From Pollenia angustigena (Eukaryota; Arthropoda; Insecta; Diptera; Polleniidae), in assembly GCA_930367215.1 (NCBI GenBank), contig OV884059.1:248681803-248745802 (forward strand): 64,000 nucleotides of DNA, written 5' to 3'. Positions 33,648 through 43,694 of this stretch are shown piece by piece; the first letter of the stretch is position 1; each line of letters opens with the position of its first letter. A program made the position numbers and the translations under genes. Below the pieces are notes generated by a model, which saw only the letters and a program-made list of their open reading frames with translations, did no database searches and was not told the DNA's origin.

Positions 33648-35192
33648 ATGTCAATTAATCAAAGTAATGAACATATACCACCTGCGGATGAAAATCGGGA
33701 TGGATCACAGTGTTCTATTTGTAGAAAAGATTATGAGGTCGATGACATTGTAGTTTCAACTCCTTGTAGTCATATTTTTCATAAGGACTGCATCGTAAAA
33801 ATATTAAAGAAAACACAAAGTTGTCCAATTTGTGGTTCCGCATGCAGACAGACTAAACTTAAATGCCATAATATTTTAGAGAATGCACAAATTGAGGCAC
33901 AGCCTATTTCGAACGCTGAACATATTAGTCAGGGAGCGATAAGTCAGGGAGCCATTCCAAAAACTTCAAATCAGGGAGGTAGACCCCCTAGACGTAATTT
34001 ATTGGAGTTTTCCATTCATCAAACACCAGCATCTAATATTATGAATCGTGAGAATAATGATGGTAGATCATGGGATTATATGTTAGATAGACCACAATCG
34101 CATCGGAAACCTGTTATTCCAGATATTACTGATAATGCCCTTCAGAATCTTATAAATGAAGCGGTAAGTAATCAGTTAGCTTCTATGAACATAAGTCATA
34201 ATATAAGCCAAAATAACAACCTTTCTAATAGTATTTTAAATCGAAATAATTATGGGACTCGTACTAGTTTTGGAGGTCGTAACTTTGACAATGGTTCTAG
34301 AAATCCCTTGAATATCCCTAACTCAAGACAAAACCGTAATGTGAACCAATATCCAATTTTAAATTGGACGCCTGATAAAATTTCATCTATAATATCAGGA
34401 TGGCATATAAAATTTAGTGGCCAAGAGGAGGGTAGTCTCTCCGTGGACAATTTTATATACCGTATTCACGCTTTGACTGTGCAAAGCTTAAGGGGGGATT
34501 TTAATACCCTATGCCAACATGTGCATCTTTTATTTTGCGACAAGGCCATTGATTGGTATTGGCGTTTTCATGCGAGTGTTGCTAGAGTGGATTGGGAAAC
34601 ACTTTGTAGGGAATTGAGAAATCAATTCAGGGATAGACGTACTGATTTTGATTTAAGGGAACAGATGAGAGCTAGAAAGCAACGACATGGTGAAAAATTT
34701 GATTCCTTTTACGAGTCCATCTTACAAATTACTGATCGCCTACAGACGTCAATAAATGAATATGATTTAGTAGAAACTTTAAAAAGAAATTTAAGACCTG
34801 AAGTGCGAAAGGAAATTTTACATTTTAATATAACTTCTATTTCCGAATTAAGGGATTTTGTAAGAAAACACGAAATCTTGGAGGACGAACTGGGAAAGTA
34901 TAGATCTAACAGAACATTTATCCCTCATAAAATAGTTTCTGAACTGGAAAGTGATAATTCTAGTGTAGAAGGTGTTGTTGAGGTTAACGAAGTAAGAGAA
35001 TTTGTTTGCTGGAATTGTTCCAAAACTGGTCATAGGTTTGAAGATTGTTTGGGAGAAAAACGTATTTTTTGTTATGGTTGCGGTACACCCAATATCTTTA
35101 AACCGAACTGTGGTAAATGCAGTAAATTTTCAAAAAACTTTCAGGACCCTTCCCCGAGGGCCAAATCGCAGTCCAGGGGAACTCAAATGTAG
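33648..35192 (+). CDS. G1 Gag with N-terminal RING-H2 finger
   Basis: The first ATG in frame is 33648 (the frame is open slightly upstream without an ATG), giving 514 residues. Residues 22-62 form a canonical RING-H2 with C22, C25, C40, H42, H45, C48, C59 and C62 (C-x2-C-x14-C-x-H-x2-H-x2-C-x10-C-x2-C). A low-complexity Asn/Ser/Arg-rich linker follows. The capsid-type Ty3 Gag domain comes next (about residues 240-410, with IDWYWRFHASVARVDWETL, LRNQFRDRRTDFDLREQMRA and FYESILQITDRLQ). Then a CCHC knuckle CWNCSKTGHRFEDC, and a second Cys cluster CYGCGTPNIFKPNC that lacks the knuckle histidine. RING domains usually bind E2 ubiquitin-conjugating enzymes; a RING on Gag suggests ubiquitin ligase activity, by inference only. 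The frame is intact. Pol follows in the -1 frame. Confidence 0.85.
   Translation: MSINQSNEHIPPADENRDGSQCSICRKDYEVDDIVVSTPCSHIFHKDCIVKILKKTQSCPICGSACRQTKLKCHNILENAQIEAQPISNAEHISQGAISQGAIPKTSNQGGRPPRRNLLEFSIHQTPASNIMNRENNDGRSWDYMLDRPQSHRKPVIPDITDNALQNLINEAVSNQLASMNISHNISQNNNLSNSILNRNNYGTRTSFGGRNFDNGSRNPLNIPNSRQNRNVNQYPILNWTPDKISSIISGWHIKFSGQEEGSLSVDNFIYRIHALTVQSLRGDFNTLCQHVHLLFCDKAIDWYWRFHASVARVDWETLCRELRNQFRDRRTDFDLREQMRARKQRHGEKFDSFYESILQITDRLQTSINEYDLVETLKRNLRPEVRKEILHFNITSISELRDFVRKHEILEDELGKYRSNRTFIPHKIVSELESDNSSVEGVVEVNEVREFVCWNCSKTGHRFEDCLGEKRIFCYGCGTPNIFKPNCGKCSKFSKNFQDPSPRAKSQSRGTQM
35132..35138 (+). promoter_or_regulatory. Slippery heptamer A AAA AAC for -1 frameshift
   Basis: In the gag frame the codons read TCA AAA AAC, i.e. 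X XXY YYZ. The -1 frame is open from here through the protease, and gag terminates 18 codons later at 35192. This is the classic arrangement for producing Gag-Pol. No downstream structure was modelled. Confidence 0.65.
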
Positions 35193-36046
35193 TTACGTCA
35201 TCTTGTCAAACTGACTGGATCAGGGGGGACACGAAGCCCAAATATTCTGAAATTATCTCTAAGCATGAAAATGTTCCTAATTATTTGAAACCGTATCACG
35301 TCAGATTATTAGAATATCAAAAGGCGAAGTGTAGAATATTTGGTGAGGAAGTATTTAGGGAGAATCAAAAAAGGGTAAAAAGATCAACGAAACGATACAG
35401 GGACTTTTGGAGAAATGTGGTACAAAATAGGAAAATTATTTGTGCTGCCATTATTTCGGACAGAAGTAAATTTGATTTGAGACCGTTTGCCACAATCAGA
35501 ATTTTTGACGAAGATGTTGTAGGGATGATAGACACGGGGGCTACGGTATCATGTATAGCATCCGATTATGCAAGAAAGTTTTTAAGTGAGGGTAAACATC
35601 CGTTTCAAAAATTTAAAGTTTTCCTTAAAACAGCAGATGGAAAGCAACATGTCACGGAGGGCAGCGTGACAACGGTTATTACTTTCAAGGGAAGGTCTGA
35701 AAAGCAGACATTCTTAATCATTCCAAATTTGAATCAAAACCTATATTTAGGCATTGATTTTGTCAGGACTTTTGGTTTGGGCAGTGATTTGTTTTGTGAA
35801 AATATTTCTGTACAAGACAATGCGAAGGCAGTAGAGGGAAATGATGATGATAATGTCCACGTTTTGAGTACCAGTGATAGACTTAAATTGGACGAGGCAA
35901 TGGGTGCATTCCCATCATACGCCAAGAAGGGCCTAGGAAGGACAACATTAGTTACCCATTCGATTGATACTTCGGATAACAAACCGATAAAACAGAGATA
36001 TTTTGCGGTTTCGCCCGCAGTTGAGGAATTATTATATGGGGAAATA
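35139..36046 (+). pseudogene. G1 protease and start of RT, cut by an insertion
   Basis: The -1 frame after the slippery site runs through a basic region, then GMIDTGATVSCIASDYA, a retropepsin active site with intact D-T-G near 35530, and LYLGIDFVRTFGL. The RT approach segment (NKPIKQRYFAVSPAVEELL) ends at 36046, where the TA-flanked element begins. The apparent stop at 36136 lies within that element. Family role: cleavage of Gag-Pol. Confidence 0.8.
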
Positions 36047-36583
36047 CACGCAGATTTCGTTATATTTTATAAAAGTGCTACGATATTTCATCAACATCTT
36101 AAAATCGAAAAAATGGACACACGCGGTTGCCCATGAAAACCACAGATTTTTCATTTGCTCTTTTGCAAGCCTTATATTGAACTCCGCTATTTGATTAACA
36201 TTAAGAAAAATTGTAAAAAGCCACAAAATAAAAAATCGATGCAAACAAATTTTAATTTATTTTGTATTTTTATGACAGCTATGAAAGGTGCTGTATCATA
36301 ATATGATTGCTTCTCAATTTATTATGATTAACATGACAATAATATGATTAATTTCTTAGCTAATTATGATTAACATGACAATAATTTGATTACTTCTTAA
36401 CTTAGTATGATTAACAGAATAATAATATGATTAAGGGAAAAATATTATGATGACATATTTCGAGTATATTTAGTCATAATATGATTCAATAATAATCTTA
36501 ATATGGTGACTACAATCATAATTCTTATCATAATATATTGCTCTTAGAATATGTTTACCACAACCATGTTTTTTCTTTGCGTG
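36047..36583. mobile_element. TA-flanked non-autonomous element in G1 pol
   Basis: Starts CACGCAG and ends TTTGCGTG, with TA on each side (36045-36046 and 36584-36585). Removing it and one TA restores the RT reading frame, so the boundaries are firm. The interior holds degenerate repeats of 'AATATGATTAACATGACAAT'. It could be of the Tc1/mariner group because of the TA duplication, but the terminal repeat is only about 6 bp. No coding capacity. Confidence 0.75.
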
Positions 36584-36926
36584 TAGATAGAATGCTTCAG
36601 TTAGGCGTTATCGAGGAGTCTCAAAGCCCTTGGTCATCGCCTGTGACCCTGGTGCGAAAGCCTGGGAAGGTACGACTGTGCCTAGACGCCAGGAAACTTA
36701 ACAGTGTAACAGTGAAGGATGCTTATCCTTTGCCTTTAATCGATGGAATCCTCAGTAGGCTCCCGAAGGCAAGATTCATCACGAGTCTTGACCTTAAGGA
36801 TGCCTTCTGGCAGATTCCATTGGATGAAGGGTCAAAGGAGAAGACGGCTTTTACTGTGCCTGGGCGGCCTTTATATCAGTTCGTTACCATGCCCTTTGGC
36901 TTGTGTAACGCGCCACAGACAGGGTA
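36584..36926 (+). pseudogene. G1 reverse transcriptase, fingers and palm part
   Basis: Reads LGVIEESQSPWSSPVTLVRK, VRLCLDARKLNSVTVKDAYP, FITSLDLKDAFWQIPL, FVTMPFGLCNAPQT: standard Ty3 RT blocks with the first catalytic Asp (SLDLKDAF). The frame then breaks at about 36924, where comparison with the family spacing suggests a deletion of about 19 bp. It continues in a different frame. Confidence 0.85.
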
Positions 36927-39071
36927 ATTCCCGCGAATTTACGTAACAGGGTTTTTGTCTATTTAGATGATTTGCTGCTAATAACCGAAACGTTCAGCGA
37001 ACACATTTTATTATTGCATGAAGTGGCATTTCATTTGAGGAAAGCGAATCTGACTATTAACATCGAAAAAAGCAAATTTTTACTTAAACAAGTAAAATAT
37101 TTGGGACATTTAATCGGCCATGGCACGATTAGGACCGATTCGGACAAAGTACAGGCAATCCGAGATTATCCGCTTCCCAAGTCCGTCCGCCAATTAAGGC
37201 GATTTTTAGGTATTTGTGGTTGGTATCGACGATTTGTCCGTAACTTTGCGGCTGTAACATCCCCGTTAACCGACATGTTACAAAAGAATAGAAAGTTTTC
37301 CTGGTCCGAAGCCGCCAAGTCTTCATTTGAAGAATTAAAAGAATCTTTATGTTCCGCACCGGTGTTGCACAACCCGGACTTTTCCCGTCCGTTTTCCATA
37401 CAATGCGACGCAAGTCAGTCTGGTATTGGGGCAGTTCTTGCACAGACAAACGAGGACGGTGACGAAGTTCCTGTAGCCTATATGAGCCAAAAACTTACAT
37501 CTGCACAAAGAAATTATACAGTTTCTGAGCAGGAATGTTTGGCTGCGGTAACTGCAATCAGGAAATTTCGGGCTTACATTGAGGGCCATACATTTGAGAT
37601 TATAACAGATCATGCATCGCTTAAATGGCTAATGAGCCAAAGCGATTTGCATGGAAGGCTGGCCAGATGGGCTTTAAAGCTACAGGGCTTCAGTTTTACG
37701 ATACGTCACAGAAAAGGGAGTCAAAATATTGTTCCTGATTCGTTGTCCCGAATGTATGCCGAACAAAATGAGGGTCTACAACTTTTGAATATGGAGGATA
37801 TTTTTGCAAATGCTATTGAAAACTCTGTGGAAATTGATTTGAATTCACCGGAATTTAAATCACGTGAATATTTGTCTTTGGTAACGAGACTTCAGAATAA
37901 GTTAGGGCATTTACCGGATATTAAAATTGACAATGGGTTTATTTATAAGAGAGTGGAATATGCGACCGGGGACGAGGTTCAGGAGCAAATGTCCTGGAAA
38001 CTTTGGGTTCCAACTACAATGACGCACGAATTAATAACCAGAGCCCATGATCACCCACTGGCTGCACATGGTGGGGTAGCAAAGACTCTAAAGCGTTTAA
38101 AAATATTTTTCTTTTGGCCTAAAATGACGAAACAGGTTTCGGAGCATGTGTTAGGCTGTGATATATGCAAGCAAACTAAGGCCACTAATAAAACTTTAAG
38201 ACCACCCATGGGCCAACAGTCATCATCTGTCCGAGTTTTCCAAAAACTTTATCTAGACTTATTGGGACCATACCCTAGGTCATCCTCTGGTAATATTGGT
38301 ATAATTATTGTCCTCGATCATTTGTCGAAATTTCATTTTTTGGAACCTATAAAAAAATTTACTGCCAATATCATTGTTGAGTTTCTAGAAAAACGAATTT
38401 TCCACATTTTTGGAGTCCCAGAATCCGTTACTACTGATAACGGTGTGCAATTCAAATCAAATCTTTTTAAAAATTTTCTTAATTCATATAGTGTTTTCCA
38501 TAATTTGACAGCTATTTACTCCCCTCAGGCTAATGCTAGCGAGCGAGTAAATCGGTCGGTAATAGCTGCCATTCGGGCCTATGTGAAGCCATCACAGAGA
38601 GACTGGGATGAGAATTTGTCGTCCATTAGTTGCGCGATGAGAAGTTCGGTGCATACAAGTACAGGATTCTCTCCATATTTTTTGTTGTTTGGTCAAAATA
38701 TGATGCAAAATGGAAAATCTTATAGGCTCTTGCGACAATTGCAGTTGTTAGAAGACCCATACACTGATTTGAAATTGGTTGAAAGATTGGAACTAATTAG
38801 GGAAAAGGCTCAGCAAAATATAAGAAGGGCATATGAGAGAAATGTAAAAATCTATAATCTCCGTACTAGACCAGTGAATTATGAACCTGGCCAGATAGTG
38901 TATCGCCGAAATTTTGCACAATCGAGTGCCAAAGACCATTTCAACAGCAAATTGTCAAACCGATTTGAAAAGGCAAAAATAATTGCAAAGCATGGAAACT
39001 GTTATTACGAACTTCAGGATATGTCGGGGAAGAATATAGGAAAATTCCATGCCAAGGATATTCGGACGTGA
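36927..39071 (+). pseudogene. G1 RT (YLDD), RNase H and integrase
   Basis: The catalytic YLDDLLL is just upstream of 36972; the 699-residue frame from 36972 covers the rest. RNase H: IQCDASQSGIGAVLAQ (about 144-159), the E of VSEQECLAA and ITDHASLKW, i.e. D, E, D present. Integrase: zinc-binding H and C residues (HDHPLAAHGG, CDICK), then catalytic D429 (LYLDLLGPYP), D489 (VTTDNGVQF) and E524 (NASERVNRS). The C-terminal basic domain ends KFHAKDIRT, with no chromodomain. This half has no stops but cannot be made as one Gag-Pol because of the upstream deletion and insertion, hence pseudogene. Confidence 0.85.
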
Positions 39072-39280
39072 CTTCAGCCTTTGCCTCATTTTATGAAAAT
39101 TCGCCAAAACCTGTTTTGTAATGGCGCAAGTTGTAACATATGCAAAATAATTTTTGAATTTTATTTGTTTTACAACTTTTATATAAGTCGGGTTGCTAGA
39201 TTAGCTGCGCAACTGAACTTAATATTTTTTATAAGGTTAAAGGTACTTTGCATGTGAAAAAAAAAAAAAAAAAAAAAAAA

Positions 39281-41194
39281 TCCCTGTGATGATTAATAAT
39301 ATCATTCGAGGTTCATCACTGTGTAATTTCAAAATAGTGGCAATCATATGACAATTGCTTTCAACTCATTTTTTTTTATATAATTCATATAGACACCTAC
39401 ATTAATATATCGAGGGCTTATATTCAATACCCGCCATACACCAATTATTGGAAAATGACTTTTTGATGGCAAATTGTTCACTGATGCCAGCGTTATCTAT
39501 GACAAAAATTTCAGAAAAAAAAAATTAATATAAGTTCTTTTTTTTTAAATATTTGTGATACCGCTATCAACCGCACGATTTTTTTTAATGCAATACCCGC
39601 CATACGCCACACATTGGTTGAAGTTCATAGAAAGAGCGGCAAAAAATAGAAGAAGTTGTTGAAGGATAATGAAACTTGGCACATAGGCATTTGTTTGAAT
39701 CAAGAAAAAGATGGAAAAATCAAAATGAATCGCCCACTTTTACGCCCACCTCCCATACAAAGTGTATATTAAATTTTAACCTACGGCATTGTTTTTTGGC
39801 ACATAGCATTTTTAAGCACTCGTAATCATTTGTGTGATATTTAAAAAATATCCGCCCACTTTAACGCCCACCTCCCATACAAAGTGAAAATTAAATTTTG
39901 ACCTATGGCATTGTTTTTTGGCACATAGCATTTTGAAACACTCATAATCATTTGTGTGAAATTTGATTTCTGCCTTGATTTCTAATACATCAACTAAATT
40001 TTCACAAAAAATAAATATTATAATTGTAAAATGGGCTCCTGAAAATATATACCTGATCACGCCCACCTCCCATAGAAAAACAAATAGAAAAAATATGAAT
40101 ACGTAATTCAAGCATAGTCTTTTAATAATTTTTAACATCATTATCGGGTTGCAGAACAGTTAAATTAACAGTTAAATTATATGCATTTGCATACTGCTCA
40201 GTTACCAATCCAGGCTAGTAAATGGAAACATCTTCAAGATTTGAAGCCGGTTATACCACTATAATATCATTACTTGTATGATAATTTAGTTCAGATGGAG
40301 TCAAAGTAATAAGGAGCAATGTGACAATGTCCAATTTGAATTACCTTTTTTAATTATGATTATTTTTTTGTTAATGTTTTGTTATTGAATTCTTTTATGT
40401 TAGAAAAACATTAAACAAATGCAGAATTTAATAAAATTACATATTAGAGCAAAAAAACATATTTTTATTACCGTGCAATTACCGCTATACGCCATAAAAA
40501 TATTTGAAGATTTCAGTTGCAATACCCGACATCAACCATATCGCTACGAATAGAGTTAAAAGTTCTACTTTTTTTATAAGGGTGACTTAGTAGTCATATT
40601 TAAAAAATATTATAGAAGAAAGATTAATTCATACCTTAAGAATTTTCGAAAGAAACAGTTTTTTCTCTCTCCTGAAAAATTGTATTTTGGCGGATGGCGG
40701 GTATTGAATATAAGCCGTCGATATTTAAAGCTTTTGCAAAACTGGATGAGTGAGGAATATATGAACAGTTAGCTATTTGTCGTTAAGTTTTTTTTTGCTT
40801 CAAGATGAGATGTAACTAAGGCTGTTGAGTGGTCAAAATACAAAATTGCGTTCTTTTCTAAAATTAAAGTCTGACTGATTGGTATTAAAACGGTAAAAGT
40901 GAATTTATGTGCATGTACTTTAAATTAAACCTTACGTCAAGAGAATAAAATTTGGGAAATAATAAATCAGTGCACACAAGAAATATAATTTAAATTCAAG
41001 TAATTATATCAACTTTTATTCTACATAATTGTGAGTACCATAAAATTCCGTGGGAAAAGGCCTGCAACCATAAGGTAATAAATAAATAAATTCTGGCTAG
41101 AGTATATATTAGGAAGTGTGCTTATATTAATTAATATTATTCTTTGCTTAGGAAAACGGCAAGGATTTCCGCGAATCCCTCCTATGCTTTGGCC
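39281..41194. mobile_element. 1.9 kb insertion in the G1 3' LTR (unclassified)
   Basis: Between an A tract and GTAACCGC, where the 5' LTR is continuous (30925-30946), there are 1914 bp of foreign DNA. It contains a TIR element (39411-40720) and, at the right end, an exon-like pair around a 78 bp intron-like gap (about 41001-41072 and 41151-41194; GTAATA...TGCTTAG). The joined frame would read on through a Cys/His-containing peptide, but I recognise no family. It might be a captured gene fragment. Confidence 0.5.
39411..40720. mobile_element. TIR element with ~30 bp ends
   Basis: CGAGGGCTTATATTCAATAC at 39411 is mirrored by the right end (GTATTGAATATAAGCCGTCG to 40720). ATAT flanks both sides. 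Inside are two imperfect direct repeats of about 125 bp (CGCCCACTTTAACGCCCACC with CCCATACAAAGTG, near 39740 and 39850). No supported gene; the 109-residue minus frame at 39812-40141 runs through these repeats. Confidence 0.65.
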
Positions 41195-41637
41195 GTAACC
41201 GCAAATAGTTCGTATTAAGACCAACATTTATTCGTTTGACAGCAGAAATTAATTGCCCTAGGCCTTTAGACACAACATAGTCTAAGGTTCAATAAATATT
41301 CCACGTGGACCATAGCAGGTAGTATAAGGTTCTTAGGGTCCAACGACCATAACCTAGTCTCGGGTTCAGTTCAGTTAATAATTCAAGTGGTAGAAAGCTT
41401 TGATTGGAAGAACGTATAATTCGTTTCTGGTGAAGACACATGCAACCATTAAACATATTTGGACTCTTCGGCTACTTACAGTTCTTATAGCAAATTTATT
41501 TTTATTCTTTGTCTTAAAGCCGACCATCACTAAGTCAAACAAAACTATAAATCATTAGTTAATGCAATTCTTTTTCCCTCAACCTTTCCTAAGAAAAAAA
41601 AAAACAAACCATTTAAATTTCCGTATAAATATATATA

Positions 41638-42152
41638 AGTAAATAAAACACGATTCCTTTGATGGTTGAATACAGAATGCTCTCTTTTTCTTTATTTAAA
41701 AAACACTAAAGCTATTAGTGCTAACAGTGCACTTTAATGAAATTCCAAAATTTACCTAAGATTGGCCAATCATAAAAATATGCTCATATTGCAATTACAA
41801 AGGTATAAGATATTAGTATTTAGCAAAACAAAAATATAAAAAATATGTTGACATTGCAATTATAAAATTAGTTTTCAGTTTAAAATTTACGGTGAATTAG
41901 CCAGTCACAGACAGCTACTGTGAGGCTTATTGTAATAAGATATTAGTATTTAGCAAAATAAAAATATAAAAAATATGTCGACATTGCAATTATAAAATTA
42001 GTTTTCAGTTTAAAATTTACGGTGAATTGGCCAATCACAGAACAAAGCTAAAATGCTAATAAGTTAAAAATAAAACATTAGTGGTGTTCTGTAATGCAGA
42101 ATAAATTCCATTAAAACATTAGGGCAGTTCTGTTATCGTGCACACGTTAACT
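41638..42152 (-). repeat. E 3' LTR
   Basis: Element-strand start AGTTAACGTGTGCAC, end ...ATTTACT. It contains an internal direct repeat of about 145 bp (the phrase AAGATATTAGTATTTAGCAA occurs twice) and an AATAAA signal on the minus strand at 41691-41696 (TTTATT on plus). Confidence 0.85.
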
Positions 42153-42164
42153 CCTCCCCCTTTT
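42153..42164 (-). promoter_or_regulatory. E polypurine tract
   Basis: On the minus strand AAAAGGGGGAGG lies immediately before the 3' LTR. It is the expected primer for plus-strand synthesis. The env stop codon overlaps its upstream edge. Confidence 0.85.
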
Positions 42165-43605
42165 AAACGTCGGGACATCCCTGTTTCGACCTGATCTCTC
42201 TTATTATGTCCTCCACACTGATTACCGCCTCCCTTCTGCACTTATGCCGTATGTAATGACTCAACCCGACAATAACAGGTATTAGTATGACCAATGAGGC
42301 GAGGGCGATTCTATGCGTGAACGTGTAATCTTTGAGCTCCTTTATGTAACTTATGTTTTCTAAGTTCAGCCTGTGAATGTATGGGAGCGTCAATAATTCT
42401 TCATGACCCGTTTTTTTAATGTTCAAGGTTTTCGGGGGATGTGGCAATAAGTTTCTCTTCCATGTTTGGGGTTTTTTATACCAAGTACCATTTATGGTTA
42501 CGTTATTTGTGAATGCGACCATCAAAGTTCCGTTTACCCTTATTGTATCTCCTTCGAATATGCTTGTATCATACACATTATTCAAAAGTATTAATCCATC
42601 TGCCACCCATTGTATTGAAGGAACATCGTCCGCCGATTGTGTGTGGCAGGATGCTGAATTATCGTTCAAGAGTTGAGAAAGGCATGTATCAACTGTTTCG
42701 CGGCAGATTTTTGTTGTTCCAACATTGATGCAGCTCGTTATCGGGAGAGTATAATCGTGGCATTTCGCAGCTTGATACACTTCCAATCTTAGAATGGAAC
42801 CATCATGAATCACAGGGTACACCTTAAGATATTCACAAAAATTCTTAAAAATTGGAAATTTTATAACATAATAAATCATTGACTCGTTTTGGAAAACAGA
42901 TACATTGCTTACTCTTAGCCTATCATTTATACTAATGGGTACTATTTTTGATTCGAATTGTTTTTCAAGATCAACGTTATCAAGTATGGCTGGATGTATA
43001 ATGTTCTCTTTTGCCAGAATTATCGATAGTGCTAGGTTATTAAGAAATGAAATTATCTCACCGTTTCTCGTGGATACAAGTTCGAACAAGACCAAATCAT
43101 CTTCCCCAATGGCATTGCTACCTCTGTAATCCCGTATAACGTTAAGTCTTTCGGTCAGCTCATTTATTTTGTCCTGTATAGCCGAGTTCACTACCGCCTG
43201 CTTCCGGTTGTTCTGAATCAACAAGTCCTCCCGGGTCATAAGCAGCTCCATGTCGCTGTGGTCAGGTGTGCCGGCGACAAATTTCAACGCGGAACCCAAG
43301 AAGTCAATGGATCTTGCGGACCGTCTGTTTACATGCAACGTCTCCAACAGTCTACGTATCTCCCTTGTCTGTTCCCGCACCATCCCAGTCTCTCTGGGGT
43401 CAGATAGGTTAACGAGAAGATTCTCACTCTCCTCCACCGCTAGTTCGTATTCCGTTAAGTTCGTCTGGTGTACTAGGTAGTCGCAGTCAATATATGTCGC
43501 GACATCGCCATCGGTTATGGCTATGAAATACGAGTCCGAATAATCGATGATCTTGGGCGACACCCAGGATATTAGGGTGAGAAATACTCTAAAAAAAAAC
43601 AACAA
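42163..43605 (-). CDS. env: E envelope glycoprotein (env)
   Basis: 480 codons, intact. The frame begins with TTG, not ATG, so the 5' end must come from splicing: a pyrimidine-rich tract and AG end at 43589, and the exon would begin at 43588. A hydrophobic start (FLTLISWV) is followed by an ectodomain with several N-glycosylation sequons. A furin-like RRSAR site at residues 94-98 is followed directly by a hydrophobic stretch (IDFLGSALKFV), as in baculovirus-F-like insect Env proteins. There are many cysteines in the 280-320 region, a transmembrane segment near 440-460 (ASLVILIPVIVG) and a short cytoplasmic tail. The usual role in this group is membrane fusion for cell-to-cell transfer. It lies downstream of pol by about 90 bp. 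Confidence 0.85.
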   Translation of the reverse strand: MLFFFRVFLTLISWVSPKIIDYSDSYFIAITDGDVATYIDCDYLVHQTNLTEYELAVEESENLLVNLSDPRETGMVREQTREIRRLLETLHVNRRSARSIDFLGSALKFVAGTPDHSDMELLMTREDLLIQNNRKQAVVNSAIQDKINELTERLNVIRDYRGSNAIGEDDLVLFELVSTRNGEIISFLNNLALSIILAKENIIHPAILDNVDLEKQFESKIVPISINDRLRVSNVSVFQNESMIYYVIKFPIFKNFCEYLKVYPVIHDGSILRLEVYQAAKCHDYTLPITSCINVGTTKICRETVDTCLSQLLNDNSASCHTQSADDVPSIQWVADGLILLNNVYDTSIFEGDTIRVNGTLMVAFTNNVTINGTWYKKPQTWKRNLLPHPPKTLNIKKTGHEELLTLPYIHRLNLENISYIKELKDYTFTHRIALASLVILIPVIVGLSHYIRHKCRREAVISVEDIIREIRSKQGCPDV

Positions 43606-43615
43606 AAAAAGGAAA
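43589..43615 (-). promoter_or_regulatory. Candidate env splice acceptor
   Basis: Minus strand: a T-rich tract followed by TTTTTTTTTAG, with the AG at 43590-43589. It lies exactly where the env frame opens without an ATG, as expected for the spliced env mRNA of errantiviruses. Confidence 0.6.
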
Positions 43616-43694
43616 ATTTGAAGAAAGAAGAAGAAAAAAAAAAAAGGAAAAAAAACCCCGGTAGAAGTAAAAAGGAAAAATGAGAGAGAATGAG

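Noticed and set aside
37129..37613. Minus-strand frames within G1 pol
   Set aside because: Antisense of the RT/RNase H coding region.
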